A DNA stretch of 21,643 bases from Lysobacteraceae bacterium. Its GTDB lineage: Bacteria; Pseudomonadota; Gammaproteobacteria; Xanthomonadales; Xanthomonadaceae. The notes under the pieces were generated by a model. That model worked only from the letters and a program-made list of their open reading frames with translations, did no database searches and had not been told where the DNA came from. Made by a program: the position numbers and the translations under genes. Positions 7,540-14,529 of the stretch are shown piece by piece. Where the stretch lies: assembly GCA_017990865.1 (NCBI GenBank), contig JAGNNB010000005.1, positions 1-21,643 of the forward strand, in the 5' to 3' direction. Positions within the stretch are counted from its first letter, which is position 1. Every line of letters starts with the position of its first letter.

Positions 7540-8082
7540 TCATTCGTACCGCGGAAACCTCTGCGCAATCTCCGTCCCCGTGAAATGCCCCACCCAGCCG
7601 TCGGGTTGCTGGAAGAAGCGGATGGCGACGAAGCTGGGTTCCGGGCCCATATCGAACCAGTGCGTGGTTTTGTCGGGCACGGAAATCAAATCGCCGGCTT
7701 CGCATAGCACTTCGTAGACCTTGCCGTCGATGCGCAGGTCGAACAGGCCGGAGCCGGCGACGAAAAAGCGGACTTCATCCTCCTCGTGGTAATGCTCGTC
7801 GAGGAATTTCTGACGCATCGCTTCGCGGTTCGGGTTATCGGGCGCGATGCTCACCACGTCGATCGTGGTGAAATTGCGCTCGGCGCTGATGCGGTCGATG
7901 TCGGCGCGATAGGCGGCGATGATGGTCTCCGGCGCGTCGCCGGGGGCGATTGGCGCGGCGGCGTCCCAGCGTTCGAAATCGACGCCCAGCTTCGCCAGTT
8001 CGGCGGCGATCTCGGCGTGGTCGTGGGCGACGGAAAGCGGGGCGTCGGGGCGGTCGTCGGCGAAGATGCGCAGGCGGCTCAT
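7540..8082 (-). CDS. mtnD: Acireductone dioxygenase (methionine salvage)
   Basis: This 180-residue cupin oxidises acireductone with O2 to 4-methylthio-2-oxobutanoate plus formate (Fe form), the keto-acid precursor of methionine. The metal ligands are in the expected places: His97 and His99 in [12 protein letters not shown], Glu103, and His141 in [12 protein letters not shown]. The length equals the Klebsiella-type enzyme. The N-terminal MSRLRIF start follows usual family starts. The gene is flanked on both sides by unusual DNA: the repeat mosaic at 8178-8589 upstream and the AT-richer islet downstream. With the Ni/Fe metal swap known for this family, an off-pathway reaction giving CO is possible; the sequence cannot tell which metal is used. 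Confidence 0.96.
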   Translation of the reverse strand: MSRLRIFADDRPDAPLSVAHDHAEIAAELAKLGVDFERWDAAAPIAPGDAPETIIAAYRADIDRISAERNFTTIDVVSIAPDNPNREAMRQKFLDEHYHEEDEVRFFVAGSGLFDLRIDGKVYEVLCEAGDLISVPDKTTHWFDMGPEPSFVAIRFFQQPDGWVGHFTGTEIAQRFPRYE

Positions 8083-8177
8083 GCGGGGGATCCGATGTGA
8101 GAAACGATGGCGGTCATGATGGGGCCGGGTGATTGGACGATCAACGCCGCCGTCGGAAAACGCGAATGCGAGGCGAC

Positions 8178-8195
8178 CGTAGGAGGGCCTTTAGG
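8178..8195 (+). repeat. Left arm of outer inverted repeat (GTAGGAG-type REP)
   Basis: CGTAGGAGGGCCTTTAGG matches, with one mismatch, the reverse complement of 8572-8589. It resembles the GTAGGAG-starting REP elements scattered in Xanthomonadaceae genomes. Confidence 0.75.
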
Positions 8196-8320
8196 GAAGG
8201 CCTGAATCATTCACCGCCGTCATCCCGGCGAAAGCCGGGATCCAGCCTTATGAATAGTTTACTGAGGAGCTGGGCCCCGGCTTTCGCCCAGAGCGCCGCG
8301 TTATTCAGACCTTCCTTAGA
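8190..8320. repeat. Nested inverted repeat enclosing two REP-like palindromes
   Basis: 8190-8209 (TTTAGGGAAGGCCTGAATCA) pairs with 8301-8320 at about 16 of 20 positions. Inside, 8222-8241 is a perfect 8-bp stem ATCCCGGC/GCCGGGAT with a GAAA loop. 8269-8291 carries a related, inverted and partly degraded copy containing CCGGCTTTCGCCCAG. This pair of opposed REP units looks like a BIME-type element. Confidence 0.7.
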
Positions 8321-8348
8321 GCATGTTCAACATCTTTCGGGAGCGATC

Positions 8349-8458
8349 TCCTCCCCTTGCGCGTAGCGCAGGGGGAGGTTGGGAGGGGGTGAGAAAGGCC
8401 GAAATGGCGTTCACAACCCCTCCCTAACCCTCCCCTTCGCTTCGCGAAAGGGAGGGAA
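8349..8458. repeat. Pair of opposed CTCCCC...GGGGAG elements
   Basis: The element near 8349-8392 (CTCCCCTTGCGCGTAGCGCA then GGGGGAGG and a G-rich tail) reappears inverted near 8417-8458 (AACCCCTCCCTAACCCTCCC then CTTCGCTTCGCGAAAGGGAG). The second copy contains the small palindrome CTTCGCTTCGCGAAAG. These are known-style dispersed repeats in Xanthomonadaceae intergenic DNA. Confidence 0.7.
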
Positions 8459-8571
8459 TGATCTCAAGCCGACGCACAGAAGCGGCGCATTTCCATGTGC
8501 TCAGACAATGCGTATGAAGATATTGAACAGGCTCTTAGGCCCGACGGTTTTCGCGGATTGGATGGATCGGG

Positions 8572-8589
8572 CCTGAAGGCCCTCCTACG
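8572..8589 (-). repeat. Right arm of outer inverted repeat (GTAGGAG-type REP)
   Basis: Read on the minus strand this is CGTAGGAGGGCCTTCAGG, one mismatch from the left arm at 8178. The match continues into CCCGA, completing a typical REP hairpin GGGCCTTCAGGCCC just after the mtnB stop. Confidence 0.75.
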
Positions 8590-8616
8590 AACGCGGGTAT
8601 GAGAGGAGCGATGCGT

Positions 8617-9258
8617 TCAGCCGCGCAGCCGGCGCAGGTCGAGTTCGCAGCCGATCAGGAACTCGAACGCATCCAGATGCCGCCGCGCTTCGGCCATGTC
8701 GTGGCCCCAGGCGTAGAGGCCGTGGCCGTCGATCAGATAGCCCCACTGCGGGCCGGCGTCGAGCAGCGTTTCCACCTGCGCGGCGAGAAACGGCATGTCC
8801 TGGGTATTGGGCAGCACGGGCAGATCGATTGCGGCCTCGTGGGTGTGGTTGCCGGCGAAGGCTTTGAGCAGTTCGTAGCCTTCCAGCCGCATTGCGCCCG
8901 CCTCGCCGTACAGCCGCGAGGCCACGGTCTGGTTGTGCGAATGCGTGTGCAGCACGCAGCCGATGTCGGCGAAGCGCCGGTAAAGCTGGGTGTGCAGCAG
9001 GGTTTCCGCGGACGGGCGATGGTCGCTGCCGACGGCGCGGCCGTCGAAATCCACCACCATGATGTCGGCCGGCGTGAGCTTGCCCTTGTCGCGGCCGGAG
9101 ACGGTGATGGCCGCGTGGCGATCGTCCAAGCGCTGCGAGAAGTTGCTGCTGGTGGCGGGCGTCCAACCGGCGACGGCCAGTTCGCGGACGTTGACGATGA
9201 TCTGCTCGGCCAAAACGGCGAGGCGCGCGGTGTCGTAGGGCGGCGTGGAGGTGTTCAT
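8617..9258 (-). CDS. mtnB: Methylthioribulose-1-phosphate dehydratase
   Basis: This 213-residue class II aldolase/adducin-fold enzyme dehydrates 5-methylthioribulose-1-phosphate to the diketo compound used by Mtn[11 protein letters not shown] (32-41) and VSGRDKGKL are family hallmarks. The zinc ligands are visible as HTH (His104, His106) and DGHG (His179). I start at [10 protein letters not shown] (ATG at 9258). The frame stays open 42 codons further, but those residues are not family-like and run into the divergent promoter region. No strong Shine-Dalgarno precedes either this ATG or the one three codons earlier (9267), so the exact start is uncertain by three codons. The pathway partners mtnD and mtnC follow downstream. 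The kinase/isomerase steps (mtnK/mtnA or mtnP/mtnA) are not in the window. Confidence 0.94.
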   Translation of the reverse strand: MNTSTPPYDTARLAVLAEQIIVNVRELAVAGWTPATSSNFSQRLDDRHAAITVSGRDKGKLTPADIMVVDFDGRAVGSDHRPSAETLLHTQLYRRFADIGCVLHTHSHNQTVASRLYGEAGAMRLEGYELLKAFAGNHTHEAAIDLPVLPNTQDMPFLAAQVETLLDAGPQWGYLIDGHGLYAWGHDMAEARRHLDAFEFLIGCELDLRRLRG

Positions 9259-9335
9259 GCCGCGCATTCTAGAGGGCGGCGGCATCGGTTTCGCGTTACT
9301 GGTGAACGTGGCGCAGGGATTTGATCGAGCGCAAA

Positions 9336-9361
9336 TATCCTCGCGGGTGTCGCGGAGGATA
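9336..9361. promoter_or_regulatory. Imperfect inverted repeat in the mtnB/HiPIP divergent spacer
   Basis: TATCCTCGCG and CGCGGAGGATA are inverted with a single extra base, separated by GGTGT. The site lies 78 nt upstream of mtnB and 37 nt upstream of the HiPIP start, a plausible place for an operator shared by both. The binding protein is unknown. Confidence 0.35.
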
Positions 9362-9398
9362 ATGCCGGTCGATCTCCCACCCACAGGTACCCAGCCAG

Positions 9399-9746
9399 AT
9401 GAGCCACGATGCCTCCCGCCGCCGTTTCCTGACCACCGCCGTCGTCGCCGCGGCCGCCGCGCCTCTCGCGCTCAGCGGATTGAACGCGAATGCCGCCGCG
9501 CCAGCCGCCGCGCCCGCTGCGAAGGCGTTGCCGAAATTGGCGTTGACCGACCCGATGGCGAAAGCCTTGGCCTACACCGAGAACGCCGCCGCCGTGAAGC
9601 ACGCCGCGTTCAAACCGGGCAGCAGTTGCGCCAACTGCAACCTCTACAAAGGCGCGAAGGGCGCCGCCACCGGCCCGTGCAGCATCTTCCCGAAGAACAG
9701 CGTGGTGCCGAAAGGCTGGTGCAGCGCTTGGGCGAAGAAGCCGTAA
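9399..9746 (+). CDS. High-potential iron-sulfur protein (HiPIP), Tat-exported
   Basis: The 115-residue product is a small periplasmic electron carrier holding one [4Fe-4S] cluster. Residues 1-33 form a Tat signal ([25 protein letters not shown] cleavage region), followed by an Ala/Pro linker. The mature part has exactly four cysteines, Cys77, Cys80, Cys94 and Cys108, spaced C-x2-C-x13-C-x13-C with the conserved CxxCNLY and GWCSAW surroundings of HiPIPs. In relatives it donates electrons to cytochrome oxidases or photosynthetic reaction centres. Here an aerobic respiratory role is the reasonable inference. The ATG has only a weak AGGT upstream. A strong terminator follows at 9773, and the gene is convergent with the amino-acid permease. 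Confidence 0.95.
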   Translation: MSHDASRRRFLTTAVVAAAAAPLALSGLNANAAAPAAAPAAKALPKLALTDPMAKALAYTENAAAVKHAAFKPGSSCANCNLYKGAKGAATGPCSIFPKNSVVPKGWCSAWAKKP

Positions 9747-9772
9747 GTCTCGCTTCCGGTTTCGAACAAAGA

Positions 9773-9800
9773 AAAACGGCGCGGGTGACCGCGCCGTTTT
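9773..9800. terminator. Bidirectional intrinsic terminator
   Basis: AAAACGGCGCGG and CCGCGCCGTTTT form a perfect 12-bp stem around a GTGA tetraloop, with A and T runs on both sides. It serves the HiPIP gene (+) and the permease gene (-), which converge here. Confidence 0.92.
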
Positions 9801-9824
9801 CGTGTGCGACGTCGAACGCCGCGG

Positions 9825-11360
9825 TCAGGCTTGCGGGCCTTCGTGGAACGGCGGTTCCGGCGGCAGCGTCTCGCCGTGCGGCGCGGTCAGGCCGCGCGCG
9901 AGGTCGCTGTGACGATAGCCGTACAGGCCATACACGATGAAACCGATGATCGCCCAGCCGAAGAACATCGAGATCGTGTAGAGCGAGAGGTTCACGAACA
10001 GCAGCAGACAGCCGAGGATCGCCAGCGGGCACACCAGCCACACCATCGGTGTGCGGAACGGACGACGGCGACCGGGATCTTTCACGCGCAGGATCATCAC
10101 CGCGGCGGCGACGGCCATGAACGCGAAAAGCGTACCGGAGTTCGAGATGTCGGCCAGGATGCCCACCGGGAACATCGCCGCGAACAGCGAGACGAAAATG
10201 CCGGTGATGATCGTGACCACGTGCGGAGTGTGGAAGCGCGGGTGCACTTTCGACAAGATTCCCGGCAGCAGGCCATCGCGGGACATCGTGAAGAAGATGC
10301 GGGTCTGGCCGTAGATCATCATCAGGATCACCGAGGGCAGCGCCAACGCTGCGGCGAGGCCGATGATGTTGCCCCAACTGGCGAAGCCCAACATCTTGAG
10401 GACGTGCGCCAGAGGTTCCTTGCTGCACACCAGCGCATCGCTACCGGCGCAGGCGGCGGCCAGTTCCGGGGTGCCCGGGTGGATGGCGACGCCGTTCGCG
10501 TCGAACATGGGCTGCGCACCGATCGAGCCGACGGCGCCGTAACCCACCAACAAATAGAACACGGTGCAAACCACGAGCGAACCGATGAGACCGATCGGGA
10601 TGTTGCGGTTCGGGTTATCCGTTTCTTCAGCGGCTGTGGAGACAGCATCGAAGCCGACATAAGCGAAGAAGATCGAGGCTGCTGCGCCGAGTACGCCGAC
10701 ACCGCCCATCGGAGTGCCCCAACCCGTCGGGAAGAACGGTTCGAAATTCACGTCCTTGGCGGCCGGTACGGCGATCACGACGAACATCGTCAGCGCGGCG
10801 ACCTTGATCAACACCAGGAAGGCATTGACCTTCGCCGATTTGGACGTACCGATCACCAACAGGAAGGTCACCACCAATGAGATGAGAAAGGCGAGCACAT
10901 TGAAGCCGCCGCCATCCAACGGGCCTGTCTTCAGGAAGGTGGGCAATTCGACCCCGGCGCTGGCCAGAAGCCCGTTCATGTAACCGGACCAGCCCACCGC
11001 CACTGCGCCTGCGGCGATCGCGTACTCAAGCACGAGGGCCCAACCGACGGTCCAGGCCAAGCCTTCACCAAGCACGCCATAGGTATAGGTGTATGCCGAA
11101 CCCGACACCGGGATCATCGACGCCAATTCGGAGTAGGCCAGCGCGGCCAGGGCGCAGACGATCGCCGCGATCACGAACGCGACCATCATCGCCGGACCGG
11201 CTTTCTGGCCGGCTTCGGCGGTCAGTACGAAGATACCCGTACCGATGATCGCACCGATGCCCAGCATCGTCAGTTGGAAGGCGCCGAGCTGGCGTTTGAG
11301 AGCTTTCTTTTCTGCCGTCTCGATGATTTTGTCGAGCGGCTTCACGCGCCAAAAGAGCAT
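9825..11360 (-). CDS. APC-superfamily amino-acid permease (CAT/YfnA-like)
   Basis: The 511-residue inner-membrane transporter has about twelve hydrophobic segments. The first carries the substrate-binding GIGAIIGTGIF motif (34-44) of APC transporters, and the later FFAYVGFDAVSTAAEETDNP matches the TM6 region of the cationic amino-acid transporter group. TM8-like MMIYGQTRIFFTMSRDGLLP is also typical. A periplasmic loop in the middle (AACAGSDALVC) has two cysteines that could form a disulfide. The substrate is probably an amino acid, but which one cannot be read from sequence. The start at 11360 is chosen because AGGGGA lies 6 nt upstream; the frame remains open for 27 more codons without family-like sequence. 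The Nudix gene is divergent. Confidence 0.93.
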   Translation of the reverse strand: MLFWRVKPLDKIIETAEKKALKRQLGAFQLTMLGIGAIIGTGIFVLTAEAGQKAGPAMMVAFVIAAIVCALAALAYSELASMIPVSGSAYTYTYGVLGEGLAWTVGWALVLEYAIAAGAVAVGWSGYMNGLLASAGVELPTFLKTGPLDGGGFNVLAFLISLVVTFLLVIGTSKSAKVNAFLVLIKVAALTMFVVIAVPAAKDVNFEPFFPTGWGTPMGGVGVLGAAASIFFAYVGFDAVSTAAEETDNPNRNIPIGLIGSLVVCTVFYLLVGYGAVGSIGAQPMFDANGVAIHPGTPELAAACAGSDALVCSKEPLAHVLKMLGFASWGNIIGLAAALALPSVILMMIYGQTRIFFTMSRDGLLPGILSKVHPRFHTPHVVTIITGIFVSLFAAMFPVGILADISNSGTLFAFMAVAAAVMILRVKDPGRRRPFRTPMVWLVCPLAILGCLLLFVNLSLYTISMFFGWAIIGFIVYGLYGYRHSDLARGLTAPHGETLPPEPPFHEGPQA

Positions 11361-11366
11361 TGACCA

Positions 11367-11372
11367 TCCCCT
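11367..11372 (-). promoter_or_regulatory. Ribosome binding site that sets the permease start
   Basis: AGGGGA (minus strand) is 6 nt before the ATG at 11360 and supports that start over the upstream in-frame codons. Confidence 0.7.
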
Positions 11373-11510
11373 AGCAATGTTGAAGGCCGGCGGCGGAGGC
11401 CGGAACTGGGCGACCATACCCGGCCCGCCGCGTCGGCACAAGCGCGGGCAGCGGCGATGGCCGGGATCGACGGCATAATTCCATCTCCGCCCGCCGTGAC
11501 GCGCTGCAGC

Positions 11511-12083
11511 ATGACTTCCATCAATTCGTTCGCCTCGCTCTCGCAGGGATTCGCCACTTATGCCGTTCGTTGGCCCGACGAAGCCGAGGTCGCACGGCTG
11601 TTCGACGCCTTACTTGCGGAAGTCGATCGGCCGGAGCTGCCCGACCCCTTCCTGCGCGCGCGCCTCGCCGGCCACTTCACCGCCTCCGCGTGGTTGGTCG
11701 ATCGCGCCGGGACGCGGTTGCTGATGACGCATCACCGCAAACTCGACCGCTGGCTGCAACTCGGCGGGCACGCCGACGGCGACCGCGATTTGGCGGCGGT
11801 CGCGCTGAAAGAGGCGGAGGAAGAATCGGGGCTGACCGATTTGCGCGTGGAGCCGGAGACCTTCGACCTCGACCGGCACTGGATTCCCGAGCGCGGCGAG
11901 GTGCCGGGCCACTGGCATTACGACGTGCGTTACGTGGTGCGTGCGACCGGCAGCGAAGCCTTCGCGATCAGCGACGAATCGCACGATCTGGCGTGGCGCG
12001 AGATCGCGGGCTTACTCGACGACGCGAGCATCGACCCTTCCATCGCCCGCATGGCGAGGAAATGGGTGAGCAAGCGCGATTAG
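11511..12083 (+). CDS. Nudix hydrolase
   Basis: The 190-residue protein carries a Nudix box at about 103-125, GHADGDRDLAAVALKEAEEESGL. The catalytic core EAEEESG is intact, but the first Glu of the consensus is Arg and the usual Arg of REUXEE is Lys. Nudix enzymes hydrolyse nucleoside diphosphates linked to another group; the substrate here is unknown. GRKLDRW-type sequence (HHRKLDRWLQLGGH) before the box and the WHYDVRYVV strand after it match the branch common in Xanthomonadaceae. The ATG at 11511 is my choice; an in-frame ATG at 11457 would add 18 residues, and neither has a clear Shine-Dalgarno. The gene is divergent from the permease and is followed by the direct-repeat block. Confidence 0.88.
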   Translation: MTSINSFASLSQGFATYAVRWPDEAEVARLFDALLAEVDRPELPDPFLRARLAGHFTASAWLVDRAGTRLLMTHHRKLDRWLQLGGHADGDRDLAAVALKEAEEESGLTDLRVEPETFDLDRHWIPERGEVPGHWHYDVRYVVRATGSEAFAISDESHDLAWREIAGLLDDASIDPSIARMARKWVSKRD

Positions 12084-12426
12084 CCGATGCCGGCCCGCGA
12101 TAGCGATGAAAGCGCCTTGGAAAGAATGCCGCGCCTGCGGCTGTTGAACTTCCCGCTTCGTTCTTCGGCCCTTCCGGGCCTCCCACAGTTGAGTTTCTTG
12201 GGGTTTTTACATTCGGCCCTTCCGGGCCGGCCCGCGATAGCGATGAAAGCGCCGTGGAAAGGATGCCGCGCCTGCGGCTGTTGAGCGTCCCGCTTCGTAG
12301 TTCGGCCCTTCCGGGCCTCCCACAGTCGAGTTTCTTGGGGGTTGCGATCGGCCCTTCCGGGCCTCCCACAGATGGTTTCTTGAGTTTCTTATTCGAGCAT
12401 TTCGAATCGGTCGCCGCGAATGCGGG
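12084..12426. other. 343-nt repeat-filled convergent spacer
   Basis: The space between the Nudix gene and the small exported-protein gene consists almost entirely of the 137-nt direct repeat and GGCCCTTCCGGGCC hairpins described separately. I see no real gene in it. The hairpins may slow or stop transcription from either side. Confidence 0.8.
12091..12371. repeat. 137-nt direct repeat with a third partial copy
   Basis: Copy 1 starts at 12091 (CGGCCCGCGATAGCGATGAA), and copy 2 repeats it from 12228 with few differences. A third partial copy of the last segment occupies 12347-12371. The core TCGGCCCTTCCGGGCCTCCC occurs at 12165, 12302 and 12348, and a shorter copy at 12212-12228. Each copy contains the hairpin GGCCC-TTCC-GGGCC. 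Read on the other strand the core is a TGTGGGAGGCCCGGAAGGGC REP-like element. Confidence 0.88.
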
Positions 12427-12855
12427 TTACGGTTCGACGGAGGTCTCGAATTCGCCCAGCAATTTCGCGAGCTCCGCGTCGTCGCGGTATTTCGCGCGGA
12501 GTCGCGCGAGTTCGGCGTCGGTTCCGGTGCAGCCGTCGCGCATGCCTTTGATCAATTGTTCGCGACGCTCGATCGCCCAAGGTTCGTCGCCATCGGGCCA
12601 GGATTCGCCGCGGAAGTGGTCGCAGGTTTCGCGTCGTTCGGTGAATGCGCGAATTTCGTGCGGGTAGTCGCACCAACGCGCTTGCGGATCGTCCGGCACT
12701 TCGCAGTGCGAACGTTCGCGCAGGCTCAGTCGGCCTTCGGGGCGCGGGTCGTCGAAGTTCGAAAACGGATTCTCGGCCGCTGCGCAGAGGGCGCAGGACA
12801 GCAGCGCGGATGCGAGCGATGCGCGCCATAGCATCGTCGTGAGTGCGATCTTCAT
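12427..12855 (-). CDS. Small exported protein with conserved-looking cysteines, coupled to efpL
   Basis: The 142-residue product has a signal peptide (about 1-27, hydrophobic SLASALLSCALCAAA), so it is exported or possibly membrane-anchored. The mature part is charged and contains four cysteines (Cys51, Cys62, Cys78, Cys109), an even number that suits two disulfides. It includes a CDYPHEIRAFTERRETCDHFRGESWP segment split by a few residues and a helical C-terminus rich in Arg, Glu and Leu. I do not recognise the family. Its ATG comes 4 nt after the efpL TGA and there is no independent Shine-Dalgarno, so translation is probably coupled to efpL. The link to a translation factor could be functional or merely positional. 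Confidence 0.72.
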   Translation of the reverse strand: MKIALTTMLWRASLASALLSCALCAAAENPFSNFDDPRPEGRLSLRERSHCEVPDDPQARWCDYPHEIRAFTERRETCDHFRGESWPDGDEPWAIERREQLIKGMRDGCTGTDAELARLRAKYRDDAELAKLLGEFETSVEP

Positions 12856-12859
12856 TCGT

Positions 12860-13426
12860 TCAGTCCGCGCGGCCGGCGAATTCGCCGGTGACAGTGTTCA
12901 CCCAGACTTTTTCGCCGTTGCCGATGTACTCGGGGACCTGAATTTCGAGGCCGGTGTTGAGCTTGGCGGGTTTGGGGCGCTTGGTCGCGGTGCCGCCCTT
13001 GAGTTCCGGCGGCGTGTCGATCACTTCCAACACCACGCTTTGCGGCAACTGCAGGCCGACCGGCGCGTCGTCGATGATCTGCACGTAACAGCCGGTGAGG
13101 CCGTCGCAGATATAACCGGCGTCGTCGCCGACCACATCGGCATCCAGCATGTACGGCGTGAAGTCTTCGTCGTCGAGGAAGACGAACGCATCGCCGTCTT
13201 TGTACGAGTACGTCGCTTGACGCCGCGCGAGATCGACTTCCTTCAAATCGTCTTCGGCGCCGACGCTGAGATCGAGTTTATTGCCGCCGGGCACGCTGTA
13301 CATCGTGAAGCGATATTTCACGTTGCCGCCGCGACCCTGCGGCGAACTGCGTTCGATGTCGCGGATTTGATACGCGCCGCCGTTGTGTTCGACGACGTTA
13401 CCTTTTTTGATGTCGTAGGCTTTCAT
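12860..13426 (-). CDS. efpL: EF-P-like translation factor (EfpL/YeiP)
   Basis: The 188-residue, three-domain EF-P paralogue relieves ribosome stalling at difficult proline-containing motifs. Assignment to EfpL/YeiP rather than EF-P rests on the extended domain I loop [14 protein letters not shown], with Arg32 near the tip where EF-P has a modified Lys or Arg, and on the C-terminus [20 protein letters not shown]...GRAD shared with E. coli YeiP. Recent work on EfpL places an Arg at this tip. The start [10 protein letters not shown] is family-like. A longer frame to 13474 would be encoded by the repeat arm and begin with TTG, so I reject it. No Shine-Dalgarno precedes the ATG; instead the leader is C-rich repeat sequence. 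A small exported protein gene follows after 4 nt. Confidence 0.9.
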   Translation of the reverse strand: MKAYDIKKGNVVEHNGGAYQIRDIERSSPQGRGGNVKYRFTMYSVPGGNKLDLSVGAEDDLKEVDLARRQATYSYKDGDAFVFLDDEDFTPYMLDADVVGDDAGYICDGLTGCYVQIIDDAPVGLQLPQSVVLEVIDTPPELKGGTATKRPKPAKLNTGLEIQVPEYIGNGEKVWVNTVTGEFAGRAD

Positions 13427-13434
13427 GTTGGGAA

Positions 13435-13544
13435 CCGGGAATGGGGAATGGGGAATGGGGAATCGTAGAAGCAAGATTTCGGGGGCGTGGGTGTGGTCGG
13501 GCTTCGCTTTTTACGATTCCCGATTGCCCATTCCCGATTCCCGG
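13435..13544. repeat. 33-nt imperfect inverted repeat of GGGAAT units around a 44-nt loop
   Basis: 13435-13467 and 13512-13544 are inverted copies matching at about 30 of 33 positions, each built from GGGAATGG/GGGAATCG heptamer-like units. The left arm ends 8 nt before the efpL ATG; the right arm ends 2 nt from the SDR stop codon. Dispersed GGGAATCGGGAAT repeats are familiar in Xanthomonadaceae. Confidence 0.88.
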
Positions 13545-13546
13545 CC

Positions 13547-14317
13547 CTACTTCGGCGCCAACCGCGTCGCGCCGTCGAGGCGGATGGTTTCGCCGTTGAG
13601 GTAGACGTTGCCGAGGATGTAGCCGACAAGGTCGGCGAATTCTTCGGGCCAGCCCAGACGGGAAGGGAAGGGGATCGACGCCGCCAACGATTGCTGCACG
13701 GCTTCGGGCATGCCGTCCACCATCGGCGTCCAGAAAATACCGGGCGCGACGGTCATCACGCGGATGCCGAAACGCGCGAATTCGCGCGCCATCGGCAAGG
13801 TCATGCCGACCACGCCGCCCTTGCTGGCCGAATACGCCGCTTGGCCGATCTGACCTTCGTATGCCGCGACCGAAGCGGTGTTGACGATCACGCCGCGCTC
13901 GCCTTCGTCGTTCGGCGTGTTGTGCTGCATGCGCGCGGCCGCGGCCTTGGCGACGTTGAAGCTGCCGATCAAGTTCACCATCACCGTGGTTTGGAATTGC
14001 GACAACGGCATCGGGCCGTCCTTGCCCAGCACGCGGCCGGCGCCGAGGATGCCCGCGCAGTTGATCGCGACGTTCAAGCCACCCAGAAATTCGGCGGCAG
14101 CGGCGACGTTCGCATCCACGCCCGCTTCGTCGGTCACGTCGGTGCGGAAATAGCGCGCATTGGCCTCGCCCAGTTCGCCCACGGCGGCCGCGCCTTTCTC
14201 GTCGTTGACGTCGAACAAGGCGACCTTGCCGCCACCGGCGACCAGACGCTTGGCGGTGGCGAAGCCGAGACCGGAAACGCCGCCGGTGACGATGGCGCGA
14301 ACGTCGGAAAGTTGCAT
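13547..14317 (-). CDS. SDR dehydrogenase, 3-hydroxyacyl-CoA dehydrogenase type II-like
   Basis: The 256-residue protein is a classical short-chain dehydrogenase/reductase. The NAD-binding TGGVSGLG is at 11-18, NCAG at 86-89, the structural Asn at 115, and the catalytic Ser149, Tyr162 and Lys166 in NTASVAAYEGQIGQAAYSAS. An Asp36 after the second strand (LFDVND) favours NAD over NADP. Overall sequence style (VMVNLIGSFNVAKAAAARM, VAPGIFWTPM, ETIRLDGATRLAPK) matches the HSD17B10/3-hydroxy-2-methylbutyryl-CoA dehydrogenase group, which acts in isoleucine and fatty-acid oxidation. AAAGGA stands 6 nt before the ATG. The gene appears to be alone; downstream lies the repeat hairpin and then efpL. Acetoacetyl-CoA reductase activity is an alternative. 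Confidence 0.9.
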   Translation of the reverse strand: MQLSDVRAIVTGGVSGLGFATAKRLVAGGGKVALFDVNDEKGAAAVGELGEANARYFRTDVTDEAGVDANVAAAAEFLGGLNVAINCAGILGAGRVLGKDGPMPLSQFQTTVMVNLIGSFNVAKAAAARMQHNTPNDEGERGVIVNTASVAAYEGQIGQAAYSASKGGVVGMTLPMAREFARFGIRVMTVAPGIFWTPMVDGMPEAVQQSLAASIPFPSRLGWPEEFADLVGYILGNVYLNGETIRLDGATRLAPK

Positions 14318-14529
14318 GATGAATCCTTTGGAGGCGCGATTGATTTGAGATTTTAGCCGATCGCGGGCATCGGCCTTTCAGGAGGCTCGAACGACGCCAT
14401 CGTGGCGTGGTTCGGGCGTCGCAAGTTCGGCCCATGCCCGCACTGGGTCCCGCTCGATCATGCGCTTGCGCGCTCGATCCGCGCGGGCCATCCACGGCGC
14501 GCCGTGCCTACGAATCGTGCGGAGGTTGC

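Larger units (their letters stand above)
8083..8616. other. 534-nt repeat-filled spacer between mtnD and mtnB
   Basis: No gene is supported here. From 8178 to 8589 the spacer is made of palindromic and inverted elements described separately. The part from 8083 to 8177 is the immediate upstream region of mtnD and may carry its own promoter, which I cannot identify. Confidence 0.8.

Noticed and set aside
9259..9398. SAM or SAH riboswitch ahead of mtnB
   Set aside because: Only 140 nt are available, shared with a divergent gene, and no multi-helix structure with the known conserved cores is apparent by eye.
12091..12371. CRISPR array
   Set aside because: Units are 137 nt and tandem, without short regular spacers, and no cas gene is nearby.
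12087..12667. Plus-strand frames of 65 and 137 residues across the repeat block
   Set aside because: Their similar peptides (LRSSALPGLPQ) simply translate the 137-nt DNA repeat, and the second frame runs antisense into the small exported-protein gene.
13427..13474. Longer N-terminus for EfpL starting with TTG at 13474
   Set aside because: The added residues ([15 protein letters not shown]) are translations of the GGGAAT repeat; the family starts at MKAYDIKK.
14318..14529. Possible small gene or RNA between the SDR and the cold-shock fusion
   Set aside because: A minus-strand stretch ending at 14378 can be read as a short peptide, but it has no start signal or conserved look, and I see no tRNA fold.
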